Part shown: piece by piece, positions 1 to 7,138 of the stretch
How positions within the stretch are numbered: position 1 is the stretch's first letter
Layout of the letters: every line of letters starts with the position of its first letter
From: CAZGUG01 sp964529035
GTDB lineage: Bacteria; Bacillota; Clostridia; Ch29
Reading direction: 5' to 3'
NCBI GenBank assembly: GCA_964529035.1
Contig: CAZGUG010000056.1
Location: 1-12,335 of the forward strand
DNA: 12,335 nucleotides
Notes under the pieces: generated by a model
What the model saw: the letters and a program-made list of their open reading frames with translations, nothing else
Database searches by the model: none
Told to the model about the DNA's origin: nothing
Program-made: the position numbers and the translations under genes

Positions 1-1061
1 TCACCCTCAGCAATACCTCGAAGTTTCTGACCCAGGTGGGGGATTACGGTTACAGTCTTACCAGGAAAAATGCCGACGGTGCCCCCGTTTCTGCGGAGGA
101 CAGGACCAACCTGGAGCAGCTTCATACCTACGCGGGGTATCTGACGGTGGAGCTGCAGAAGTTAAGGAATGAGATACAGGGAAAGAACATTAACCTGGCG
201 GGCCTGGCCCGTAAAGGCAATTATTTGTTTGCCAGGGCCTCCGACAGGCTGCCGGAACGTGAATTGACCAGGATTGAACAGCAGATGGTGGATTATCCGA
301 CTCTTATATATGACGGCCCGTTTTCGGAGCACATACAGGATATAACACCTAAGGGTCTCACCGGGGAAAACATTGACTATGACAAAGCGGTGGATGTGGC
401 GAGGAATTTTCTGAAAGGGATAGAAATTGAAAAAATTAACAAGTTAAGCAACGGTAACGGTGATATTAAGACCTACGGACTTGAGGTGCATACCTCCGAT
501 GACAACAGTATTTATATAGACATCAGCCGAAAAGGCGGGCATGTGGTATGGATGCTTAACCAGCGGGATCCGGGCAGCGCTGACATTACGCCGGATAAGG
601 CGGTGGATACCGCTAAAGAGTTTTTGGAAAAGAACGGTTACAAAAATATGGTGCCCACCTATTCAATGAGAAATGACAATATATCGGTGATAAATTTTGC
701 ATACCTTGATGACCAAGTTGTTGCCTACACAGACCTCATCAAGGTGAAGGTGGCACTGGACAACGGACAGATAGTGGGATACGAAGCGGAGGGCTACCTG
801 AAGGCCCATCATGAAAGGGATATCCCGGAGCCGAAGCTGACAGCTGACCAGGCGAGGGGGAGGATAAGCATTAGCTTGGACATTGAAAAGCCGGTACAGC
901 TTACCCTGATACCACTGGAAAACAAGGAAGAAGTCCTTTGCTATGAATTCAGGGGCGACTTTGAAGGGGACGATTTCCTGGTTTATATAAATGCGCTGAC
1001 CGGAAGGGAAGAGAGAATTCTGAAGCTCCTGAAAAGTGAAAACGGTGTTTTGACCATTTAG
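1..1061 (+). CDS. ypeB: Germination protein YpeB, 5'-truncated by the window edge
   Basis: YpeB is the partner of the cortex-lytic enzyme SleB. It stabilises SleB in the dormant spore and is degraded on germination. The frame is open from base 3, where it reads TLSNTSKFLTQVGDYGYS, so the GTG at 36 is an internal valine codon and not the start. About 352 residues are visible. The Bacillus protein is about 450 residues, so roughly the first 100, including the N-terminal membrane anchor, lie upstream. Visible residues 1-110 are helical and charged. Three PepSY-type repeats follow at about 121-188, 194-266 and 278-341, each opening with a helix of the TADQA / TPDKAVDTA kind and ending in strands such as FLVYINALTG. 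In this family sleB is usually the immediately upstream gene, which cannot be seen here. No terminator follows. Family assignment is confident. Confidence 0.93.
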   Translation, partial: TLSNTSKFLTQVGDYGYSLTRKNADGAPVSAEDRTNLEQLHTYAGYLTVELQKLRNEIQGKNINLAGLARKGNYLFARASDRLPERELTRIEQQMVDYPTLIYDGPFSEHIQDITPKGLTGENIDYDKAVDVARNFLKGIEIEKINKLSNGNGDIKTYGLEVHTSDDNSIYIDISRKGGHVVWMLNQRDPGSADITPDKAVDTAKEFLEKNGYKNMVPTYSMRNDNISVINFAYLDDQVVAYTDLIKVKVALDNGQIVGYEAEGYLKAHHERDIPEPKLTADQARGRISISLDIEKPVQLTLIPLENKEEVLCYEFRGDFEGDDFLVYINALTGREERILKLLKSENGVLTI

Positions 1062-1158
1062 CAGAACAGTAAAAAATTCAAAAAATTAACAAGGCTTATG
1101 GTCAATAAATTGACACTAATAAATAAATTATTTTTGCAAAAAATATTACTGCAAAGTT

Positions 1159-1194
1159 TCGAAGGTCGGCGAATTAGGGTAAACCGGTCTTCGA
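1159..1194 (+). promoter_or_regulatory. Inverted repeat (11-bp stem) just upstream of the SASP gene
   Basis: Bases 1159-1169 pair with 1184-1194 over 11 positions (nine Watson-Crick, two G-T) around a 14-base loop. The repeat ends 8 bases before the SASP ribosome binding site. No T-run follows, so it is not an ordinary terminator. It could be a leader hairpin or a protein-binding dyad. The rest of the 1062-1217 gap is AT-rich and I find no convincing sigma-G or sigma-A promoter in it. Confidence 0.5.
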
Positions 1195-1217
1195 TATAAA
1201 GCGAGGGAGGTTTTCAA

Positions 1218-1385
1218 ATGGCAAGAAGAGGTGTTATGTCCGAAAACCTTAAGGAAGAAATCGCCAGGGAACTGGGAGTGTATAACAAGGTTAAGAGCGA
1301 AGGATGGGGCTCGGTAACATCCAGGGACTGCGGGAATATAGTGACAAAGGCCATTGAAATAGCGGAAAGAAAAGTAATGAAATAA
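1218..1385 (+). CDS. sspF: Small acid-soluble spore protein, alpha/beta type, SspF-like (55 aa)
   Basis: Alpha/beta SASPs coat forespore DNA, hold it in an A-like form and protect it from UV and heat. On germination the GPR protease cleaves them for amino acids. The 55-residue product begins MARRGVMSENLKEEIARELG. It carries both family signatures: the GPR-site-like segment EIARELG at residues 14-20, and the DNA-binding segment EGWGSVTSRDCGN at 28-40 followed by the helix IVTKAIEIAERK. The RRG(I/V)MS opening and short length match the SspF subtype rather than the major SspA/B proteins. The ATG has a ribosome binding site (GAGGGAGG, 1202-1209) 8 bases upstream. A terminator follows 9 bases after the stop, so it is a single-gene unit, expected to be expressed in the forespore (inferred from the family, not seen as a promoter). 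Confidence 0.95.
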   Translation: MARRGVMSENLKEEIARELGVYNKVKSEGWGSVTSRDCGNIVTKAIEIAERKVMK

Positions 1386-1394
1386 AGCAAAAAA

Positions 1395-1420
1395 CCAGGG
1401 GAGAGATCCCCTGGCTTTTT
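1395..1420 (+). terminator. Rho-independent terminator after the SASP gene
   Basis: A perfect 8-bp GC-rich stem (1395-1402 with 1407-1414) closes a GAGA tetraloop and is followed by CTTTTT. It separates the SASP transcript from the ddl promoter. Confidence 0.93.
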
Positions 1421-1448
1421 ATGGCTTGTATACCACCTGTTATTAAAG

Positions 1449-1477
1449 TTGAATAATAAATGAAATAGGGGTAGAAT
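1449..1477 (+). promoter_or_regulatory. Sigma-A-type promoter for ddl
   Basis: A -35 box TTGAAT (1449-1454) and a -10 box TAGAAT (1472-1477) are separated by exactly 17 bases. Transcription would begin near 1484, giving a leader of about 40 bases before the ddl TTG start. Confidence 0.65.
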
Positions 1478-1524
1478 ATGAATAATAAGGAGGGCAAAAA
1501 AGCCGTTGAAGGAGTGGTATATTA

Positions 1525-2604
1525 TTGAATGGGAAAATAAGGATTGCTGTAATATTTGGAGGCCAGTCGGGGGAACATGAAGTGTCCCTCATGTCATCCA
1601 CATCAATAATAAATGCCCTGGACAGAGAGAAATACGAGATAATAATGATAGGCATCACCAGGCAGGGTGCATGGAAACACTATGACGGTCCGGTGGAAAA
1701 AATAATTGCCGGAGAATGGGAGCAGCACGCAGTGAACCTTGACGACAGCAAATACAGCTTTCTGGGATCGGGGCGCACTTCTCCCGGCGAGCATATAGAC
1801 GTTGCGTTCCCTGTATTGCACGGGCCCATGGGTGAAGACGGTACAATACAGGGGCTCTTCGAGCTGGCAGGAATTGCCTATGTTGGCTGTGGAGTTCTTT
1901 CTTCCGCGTTGGGAATGGATAAAACCTATTCAAAACTTGTTTTCGAGAGGGCGGGACTTACACAGGCCGAATACAAGGTGTTTATGAAAGCAGACCTTGA
2001 CAGCGATATGAAGGGCTGTATTTCGTCCATAGAAAAAAGGTTTAAATATCCGGTATTTGTTAAGCCGGCAAATCTTGGTTCAAGTGTGGGTATAACAAAG
2101 GCCAAGGACAGGGAAGGAATCCTGCATGCACTGGATTTGGCGTCGAGATATGACAGGAAGATAATTGTGGAAGAGTTTATAGACGGACACGAGGTTGAGT
2201 GCTCGGTGCTGGGAAACGACCGGCCCCGGGCCTCGGTGGTGGGGGAGATTTTGCCTTCCAATGAGTTTTATGACTATGAGGCCAAGTATTTCGATGGCGG
2301 TAAAAGCGGCCTTGTAATCCCTGCAGGCATTTCGGACAAAGCCGCCGAAAAGGTAAGGGATATGTCGGTTAAGGCTTTCAAAGCCATATACGGAAGCGGC
2401 CTTGCAAGGGTGGATTTTTTTGTGCACAGGGAGACCGATGAGGTATACATAAACGAGATTAACACCATGCCTGGTTTTACCAAGATAAGCATGTATCCAA
2501 AGCTGTGGGAGGCGGCGGGGCTGCCTTACCCCGAGCTTTTAGACAATTTGATTAGTCTGGCACTGGAAAGACGTGCCTGGAAAGTTAATACCGCGTTAAT
2601 ATAA
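1525..2604 (+). CDS. ddl: D-alanine--D-alanine ligase
   Basis: This ATP-grasp enzyme joins two D-alanines in the cytoplasm to make the dipeptide for peptidoglycan precursor synthesis. The 359 residues are the usual family length. Visible signatures are FGGQSGEHEVSL at 11-22 (Glu19 matches the first-subsite glutamate), HGPMGEDGTIQG at 99-110, the ATP-binding lid VKPANLGSSVG at 179-189, EEFIDGHEVECSVLG at 216-230, and the metal-binding EINTMPGF at 311-318. The omega-loop reads FYDYEAKY (248-255); the Lys-Tyr pair is that of true D-Ala-D-Ala ligases, not of vancomycin-resistance D-Ala-D-Lac ligases. The TTG start is the first start codon after an in-frame TGA at 1507 and follows AAGGAG (1509-1514) by 10 bases. 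The gene has its own promoter, and the next gene follows after 72 bases with no T-run terminator between. Confidence 0.96.
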   Translation: MNGKIRIAVIFGGQSGEHEVSLMSSTSIINALDREKYEIIMIGITRQGAWKHYDGPVEKIIAGEWEQHAVNLDDSKYSFLGSGRTSPGEHIDVAFPVLHGPMGEDGTIQGLFELAGIAYVGCGVLSSALGMDKTYSKLVFERAGLTQAEYKVFMKADLDSDMKGCISSIEKRFKYPVFVKPANLGSSVGITKAKDREGILHALDLASRYDRKIIVEEFIDGHEVECSVLGNDRPRASVVGEILPSNEFYDYEAKYFDGGKSGLVIPAGISDKAAEKVRDMSVKAFKAIYGSGLARVDFFVHRETDEVYINEINTMPGFTKISMYPKLWEAAGLPYPELLDNLISLALERRAWKVNTALI

Positions 2605-2676
2605 CGCTGAATAGGCCCGTGGCCGGTGTCCGGCAGACAGCGGTCGGCGGCAATCAAAATCCGAAAGGAGTAACCC

Positions 2677-3570
2677 ATGGCGGAATTACTAAAGAAAATA
2701 AAGGGCAATACCTATTATATAAAGGGGCCAGTCAATACCGGCATATACATATATGATGAAAAAAGGTGTATTATCGTGGATACCGGTAACGGCGACGACT
2801 GGGGCAGGAAAATATTCAAAGCCCTGGAATCCGAAGGGCTTATGGCTCAAATGATAATCAACACCCATTCCCACGCCGATCATTTTGGCGGCAACCGGTA
2901 TCTCACAAAAAAGACCGGTGCAGAGGTGGCGGCAACCGATATAGAAGCCGCCATTATTAAGAATCCGTACCTGGAACCCTTCTACCTGTATTCTGCACAT
3001 CCACCGAAGGCACTGCAGAACAAGTTTTTAATGGGTAAAGAGTCCGGGGTGGACAGAATAATCGAACCGGGAGAACTTGTTATTGGCACAGCAAAACTTG
3101 AGATAGTAGACCTTAGGGGTCACAGCCCTGGCCAGATAGGGGTGGCTACTCCCGATGGGGTCTTAATGACGGCGGACGCATACTTTTCCGCTGAAATAGC
3201 GGAGAAATACAAGCTGTTATACTTCACAAACATAGCCGATACAATCGATACCCTGGTCAGGCTTAAGGACAGCGGCTATTCCTACTATCTTCCCTGCCAC
3301 GGCAGTCTAAGCGATAAAATATCAGGTATAGTTGAGATAAATATAAGGACTATCAGGGAGATAATCGATATTATACGGTGGGAACTTGTAAAACCGATGA
3401 CAAGGGAACAACTTGGAGAAAGCATCTGTGAGAAATTTGACTTAAAGCTTAATCAGAATCAATACTATCTGAACCAGTCATGCCTGGCTGCTTATCTTTC
3501 CTATATGACCGATGAGGGAATGCTTAAAAATTATGTCGAAGACTGCAGAATGTTCTGGTCTGTTGTTTGA
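2677..3570 (+). CDS. Metallo-beta-lactamase-fold hydrolase
   Basis: This is a cytoplasmic MBL-fold protein of 297 residues; there is no signal peptide. The metal-binding set is complete: HSHADH at 64-69, His149 in GHSPGQ, Asp167 in MTADAYF and His208 in PCHGS, so a dinuclear zinc (or iron) site and active hydrolysis are expected. The substrate is not evident. The family includes thioesterases, glyoxalase II-like enzymes, lactonases and nucleases, and none of the RNase Z or lactamase subfamily extensions are seen. Residues about 215-297 form a helical, winged-helix-like C-terminal part (MTREQLGESICEKF, then AAYLSYMTDEGMLKNY), as in several MBL hydrolases with a DUF-type tail. ATG start, AAAGGAG (2664-2670) 6 bases upstream. 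It lies 72 bases after ddl with no terminator, so co-transcription is possible. The short GC hairpin at 2622-2634 lacks a T-run. Confidence 0.88.
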   Translation: MAELLKKIKGNTYYIKGPVNTGIYIYDEKRCIIVDTGNGDDWGRKIFKALESEGLMAQMIINTHSHADHFGGNRYLTKKTGAEVAATDIEAAIIKNPYLEPFYLYSAHPPKALQNKFLMGKESGVDRIIEPGELVIGTAKLEIVDLRGHSPGQIGVATPDGVLMTADAYFSAEIAEKYKLLYFTNIADTIDTLVRLKDSGYSYYLPCHGSLSDKISGIVEINIRTIREIIDIIRWELVKPMTREQLGESICEKFDLKLNQNQYYLNQSCLAAYLSYMTDEGMLKNYVEDCRMFWSVV

Positions 3571-3584
3571 TACTGGCAGCAGAC

Positions 3585-3615
3585 GTTAATCAAGGGTATA
3601 ATTGGCTTGATTAAC
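3585..3615. promoter_or_regulatory. Perfect 10-bp inverted repeat, candidate operator of argS
   Basis: GTTAATCAAG (3585-3594) and its exact reverse complement CTTGATTAAC (3606-3615) flank 11 bases. No U-tract follows and the stem is AT-rich, so it is not a good terminator. The right arm covers the -35 box of the argS promoter, the placement expected of a repressor site. It does not match the ARG-box consensus as I know it. Confidence 0.6.
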
Positions 3616-3635
3616 AGGGAAGTAATATATATAAT
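3607..3635 (+). promoter_or_regulatory. Sigma-A promoter for argS
   Basis: TTGATT (3607-3612), a 17-base spacer, then the perfect -10 box TATAAT (3630-3635). Transcription would begin near 3642, leaving a leader of about 50 bases, too short for a T-box. Confidence 0.8.
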
Positions 3636-3690
3636 ATATGTATTCGGATTGGGAGGATATCAACTTCCAACTGTGGGGAGGTAATACGAA

Positions 3691-5376
3691 GTGAACATGG
3701 TTCAAAAGATAACCGAGCAGATTAGGGAGATAGTAAATGAGTCTGTTAAGGGCTGCATTAATAAAGGGGTACTCAATATAGACAGCATCCCGGAGATACA
3801 GGTGGAGACGCCGCGGGAGAGGGAGCACGGAGATTTTTCGACCAACATTTCCATGGTGCTGGCAAAGCAGGCCAAAAAAAACCCGGTGGCCATTGCAAGG
3901 GATATAGTAGAAAATGCGGATTATGAGGGTACCTATGTGGAAAGCATGGAAATTGCCGGTCCCGGTTTTATAAATTTCAAGCTGAATAATCTGTGGCTGT
4001 ATAAAACGGTGGAGATAATACATAACCAAAAGGAAAACTACGGAAGGGTAGACGTAGGCAAGGGCAAAAAGGCCATGGTGGAATTTGTAAGTGCAAACCC
4101 CACCGGTCCCATGCACATGGGTAATGCCAGGGGTGCAGCCCTTGGGGATTCCCTTGCTGCAGTACTGGAAGCCGCCGGCTATGAGGTAACCCGTGAGTTT
4201 TATATTAACGATGCCGGTAACCAGATAGAAAAGTTCGGGAAATCCCTGGAAGCAAGATACTTACAGCTGTTCGGTCAAAAAGCCGAGGTGCCCGAGGGCG
4301 GGTACCAGGGGGAAGATTTGATAGACCTTATGAAGGAGCTTAAGGAAAAAGACGGTGATAAGCATCTGCAGCTGGAAAGCAGTAAGAGGCAGGAGCTTTT
4401 TACAGAGTACGCACTCAAAAAAAATCTGGATAAGATAAAAACAGACCTTTCGGATTTTGGCGTGGAGTTTGACGTATGGTTTTCCGAACAGTCCCTGTAT
4501 GACAACCAGGAAATACAAAAAACAATAGACTACCTGACGGAACAGGGTCATACATACCAGCAGGAAGGAGCAATTTGGTTCAAGGCTTCCGAGTTCGGTA
4601 TGGAAAAGGACGAGGTGCTGGTTAGAAGCAACGGGATACCTACATACTTTGCGGGGGATATCGCCTACCACAGGAACAAGTTTATTACCAGGGGCTATGA
4701 CTGGGTAATCAATATCTGGGGTGCTGACCACCACGGTCACGTTGCAAGGATGAAGGGCGGCGTTGCCGCGCTGGGAATAAACCCCGATAAACTGGATGTA
4801 ATGATTATGCAACTGGTAAGGCTGCTCCGGAACGGTGAAGTGGTGCGCATGTCAAAACGAAGGGGGCAGGCCATAACCCTATCCGATCTTATAGAAGAAG
4901 TTGGGAAGGACGCGGCAAGGTTTTTCTTCAACCTTCGTGCGGCCGATACCCATCTCGACTTTGACCTGGATCTGGCGGTGGAAAAGTCCAGTGAAAATCC
5001 GGTATTCTATGTCCAGTACGCCCACGCAAGAATATGCAGTATTCTGAACCAGATTGTACAGGAGGGCATACAGGTTCCGACCATTGACGGTATTAATCTT
5101 ACCCTGCTTAAGGAGGATGCCGAGCTGGACCTAATGCGCAAGCTTGCCGAGCTGCCGGAGGAGATTACCCGTGCCGCCATGACAATAGAACCCACAAGAA
5201 TTACCAGGTATGTGCTGGAAGTGGCTTCGCTGTTCCATGTCTTCTATAACACTTGCAGGGTTATGACCGACGATGAAAGCCTCATGATGGCAAGGATCGC
5301 GCTTATTGAAGCCACAAGGACAGTAATAGCAAATGTTCTTGACCTGCTTTCCATTTCAGCTCCCGAACGGATGTAG
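3691..5376 (+). CDS. argS: Arginyl-tRNA synthetase
   Basis: This class I aminoacyl-tRNA synthetase charges tRNA-Arg with arginine in the cytoplasm, using ATP. The 561-residue length is standard for bacterial ArgS. Domains in order: the N-terminal tRNA D-loop-binding domain (about 1-120, with PREREHGDFSTN at 41-52), the Rossmann catalytic core with the HIGH-type motif HMGN at 142-145 in NPTGPMHMGNARG, the KMSKS-type loop MSKRRG at 387-392, and the helical DALR anticodon-binding domain from about 435 (NPVFYVQYAHARICS) to the end, which closes with the family-typical LDLLSISAPERM. The GTG at 3691 follows GGGGAGGT (3675-3682) by 8 bases, while the in-frame ATG at 3697 is 14 bases away, so GTG is preferred. 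It has its own promoter and its own terminator and is therefore monocistronic. Confidence 0.97.
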   Translation: MNMVQKITEQIREIVNESVKGCINKGVLNIDSIPEIQVETPREREHGDFSTNISMVLAKQAKKNPVAIARDIVENADYEGTYVESMEIAGPGFINFKLNNLWLYKTVEIIHNQKENYGRVDVGKGKKAMVEFVSANPTGPMHMGNARGAALGDSLAAVLEAAGYEVTREFYINDAGNQIEKFGKSLEARYLQLFGQKAEVPEGGYQGEDLIDLMKELKEKDGDKHLQLESSKRQELFTEYALKKNLDKIKTDLSDFGVEFDVWFSEQSLYDNQEIQKTIDYLTEQGHTYQQEGAIWFKASEFGMEKDEVLVRSNGIPTYFAGDIAYHRNKFITRGYDWVINIWGADHHGHVARMKGGVAALGINPDKLDVMIMQLVRLLRNGEVVRMSKRRGQAITLSDLIEEVGKDAARFFFNLRAADTHLDFDLDLAVEKSSENPVFYVQYAHARICSILNQIVQEGIQVPTIDGINLTLLKEDAELDLMRKLAELPEEITRAAMTIEPTRITRYVLEVASLFHVFYNTCRVMTDDESLMMARIALIEATRTVIANVLDLLSISAPERM

Positions 5377-5387
5377 TTTGATTTTTG

Positions 5388-5409
5388 GCGGCGGTCCCGC
5401 CGCTTTTTT
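5388..5409 (+). terminator. Rho-independent terminator of argS
   Basis: A GCGGCG / CGCCGC stem (5388-5393 with 5398-5403) with a four-base loop is followed directly by six T, 11 bases after the argS stop. Confidence 0.93.
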
Positions 5410-5483
5410 CGCAGCCGCAAGCTCAAAATTCGGCACTTGGGATAAGATGCTGAAAAGCTAGCGACAGGGGGTAGAGGTTCTTT

Positions 5484-6884
5484 ATGATAGAACTGCTGGC
5501 CAGCGAGAATTTCAGGGAGTTTCTTGAGCACATCGATTCCGGCATCCAAATAGTGGATAACCGGGGCAGGATAATTTACTGCAACAGGCGGGTTGCATAT
5601 CTTGACCAGCTCAACAGGGACAGGGCGGTTGGACGGCATCTTCTTGAGATATACCCGTCCCTTGACTATAATACCAGTACCATTCTGAAGGTTCTTGAGA
5701 CCGGTCGGCCGATAGTGGACTATCTGCAGACATATGTAAACTATAACGGCATCAAGATAACCACAATCAATACTACGCTGCCCATAAGGGTAAGGGGTAA
5801 GATTAGGGGTGCGGTGGAAATATCCAGGGATATTACCCAGGTGAAAAACCTTTCGGAAAGGATAGTTGATTTGGAGGCCGAGCTTATGGCGGATACCGAC
5901 AGTGACCCTCCAAAAAGGAAAGGCGGCAACAGGGCTGTTTACAACTTTATCGATATTATAGGGCAGAACAAGCGCATGCTGGAGCTAAAGTCCCTGGGTT
6001 TTAAAGCGGCCAAAACCTCGTCACCGGTTATGGTATACGGAGAAACGGGCACCGGCAAAGAACTGTTCGTACACGCCATCCATAATGCCAGTCCGAGAAG
6101 CAAGAAACCCTTTATAGCACAAAACTGTGCCGCTCTGCCTGCTACACTGCTGGAGGGAATACTTTTTGGAACCGTAAAGGGTAGCTTTACCGGAGCAGAC
6201 AACAGGCCGGGCCTTTTTGAACTGGCCAACGGGGGAACTCTCTTCCTGGATGAGATTAACTGCATGCCCATTGAACTGCAGGCCAAACTTCTGAGGGTTC
6301 TGCAGGACGGGTGCATAAGAAGGATAGGGGATGTAGGCACCGTATACGTTGATGTCAGGATAATAACGGCAGCCAGCGAAAATCCCTTGGACGCGGTTAA
6401 ATCCGGGTCCTTAAGGGAAGACCTTTTCTACCGGCTTAACGTAGTCTCTTTGAAAATACCGCCCCTTAAGGAAAGAAAGGACGATATACCGCTTTTAGTT
6501 GACTGTTTCATAGAAATGTATAACAGGACCATGGTAAAGAAAGTCACGGGGATTTCATCAAAGGTGAGGGAGATGTTTTATATATACTCCTGGCCCGGCA
6601 ATGTAAGAGAACTTCAGCATGTAATAGAAGGGGCAATGAATATTATCGAAGGGTCGGTTATAACCGTGGATAATCTGCCCCACAGTTTCAACGAATACTT
6701 TAAAAACGACCTTGCCGTAAACGGGGGCAGTCTCTCGCTTAAAGAAACCCTGGAACAGGTGGAAAGGGATATGATTAGCGATGCCCTCGGGGCTTCGGAT
6801 CTGAATATCACCAAGGCAGCACAGCTTCTTGACATTCCAAGGCAAACCCTTCAGTACAAAATACTCAAGTACGACATTAAATAA
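5484..6884 (+). CDS. Sigma-54-dependent transcriptional activator, PAS-AAA+-Fis (RocR-like)
   Basis: This bacterial enhancer-binding protein (466 aa) remodels sigma-54 (SigL) RNA polymerase with ATP to open -24/-12 promoters. Residues about 8-118 form a PAS sensor (HIDSGIQIVDNRGRIIYCNR), followed by a short coiled linker at 120-136. The AAA+ domain has Walker A GETGTGKE at 186-193, the sigma-54-contacting loop GSFTGA at 233-238, Walker B LFLDEI at 253-258, and SWPGNVREL at 369-377. A Fis-type helix-turn-helix ends the protein (NITKAAQLLDIPRQTLQYKI, 441-460). The wording around the loop (LFGTVKGSFTGA...RPGLFELANGGTLFLDEIN) resembles the RocR subfamily, which senses amino acids such as ornithine. 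The ATG follows AGAGG (5473-5477) by 6 bases. kamA follows after 254 bases on the same strand, so control of lysine metabolism, as for KamR of Bacillus thuringiensis, is a reasonable inference but not proven. Confidence 0.93.
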   Translation: MIELLASENFREFLEHIDSGIQIVDNRGRIIYCNRRVAYLDQLNRDRAVGRHLLEIYPSLDYNTSTILKVLETGRPIVDYLQTYVNYNGIKITTINTTLPIRVRGKIRGAVEISRDITQVKNLSERIVDLEAELMADTDSDPPKRKGGNRAVYNFIDIIGQNKRMLELKSLGFKAAKTSSPVMVYGETGTGKELFVHAIHNASPRSKKPFIAQNCAALPATLLEGILFGTVKGSFTGADNRPGLFELANGGTLFLDEINCMPIELQAKLLRVLQDGCIRRIGDVGTVYVDVRIITAASENPLDAVKSGSLREDLFYRLNVVSLKIPPLKERKDDIPLLVDCFIEMYNRTMVKKVTGISSKVREMFYIYSWPGNVRELQHVIEGAMNIIEGSVITVDNLPHSFNEYFKNDLAVNGGSLSLKETLEQVERDMISDALGASDLNITKAAQLLDIPRQTLQYKILKYDIK

Positions 6885-7040
6885 TACTTTAAAGGACGAA
6901 TATGTGACAGGAGCCGGTTCTCGTTTTGTCGCACTCCGGTATATTATCCATATTAAAGACATACCATTAAATATGGGACATCCCTCTTCAGGGGTCTGTG
7001 GTCAGCGATCGAAATCCAGTATCTGCAACGTGCATGCGAA

Positions 7041-7113
7041 GGGGGACAGCTTTCGTTTTGCTGCATTTTACAGTCGGTGTGTCCCCTGACCTTATTAGCA
7101 GCGGTGTGTCCCC
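7041..7113. repeat. Degenerate GTGTGTCCCC repeat cluster in the gap before kamA
   Basis: The 12-base word CGGTGTGTCCCC occurs at 7075-7086 and again at 7102-7113. GGGGACA at 7042-7048 is the exact reverse complement of TGTCCCC at 7080-7086. This resembles short interspersed repeats found in many Clostridia rather than a gene. The rest of the 6885-7138 gap holds a small AT-rich dyad (6948-6954 with 6970-6976) and a 4-bp hairpin (6982-6993). I see no clear terminator for the activator, no sigma-A promoter and no -24/-12 (GG-N10-GC) element. Confidence 0.5.
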
Positions 7114-7138
7114 ATACTACTAAGAAGGAGGAAAAAAT

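Noticed and set aside
36..38. GTG at 36 as the start of the first gene
   Set aside because: The frame is open to base 3 and the upstream residues continue the YpeB family sequence, so the gene is cut by the window edge.
1171..1199. Sigma-G promoter for the SASP gene (GAATT, 17 bases, GATATAA)
   Set aside because: Both boxes deviate at important positions, and the transcript would begin inside or next to the ribosome binding site.
1478..1528. A 16-codon reading frame overlapping the ddl start by TTGA, as a coupled leader peptide
   Set aside because: Its ATG sits directly after the -10 box of the ddl promoter, upstream of the expected transcript start near 1484, and its own ribosome binding site is weak.
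2622..2634. GC hairpin between ddl and the MBL hydrolase as a terminator
   Set aside because: The stem is 5 bp with a 3-base loop and no T-run follows.
4261..4812. Minus-strand open frame of 183 codons inside argS
   Set aside because: It lies wholly within conserved argS coding sequence and has no recognisable motif or start signal.
6885..7138. A sigma-54 -24/-12 promoter for kamA
   Set aside because: The only GG-N10-GC spacing found (6993-7006) lacks the other consensus bases, so it was not annotated.
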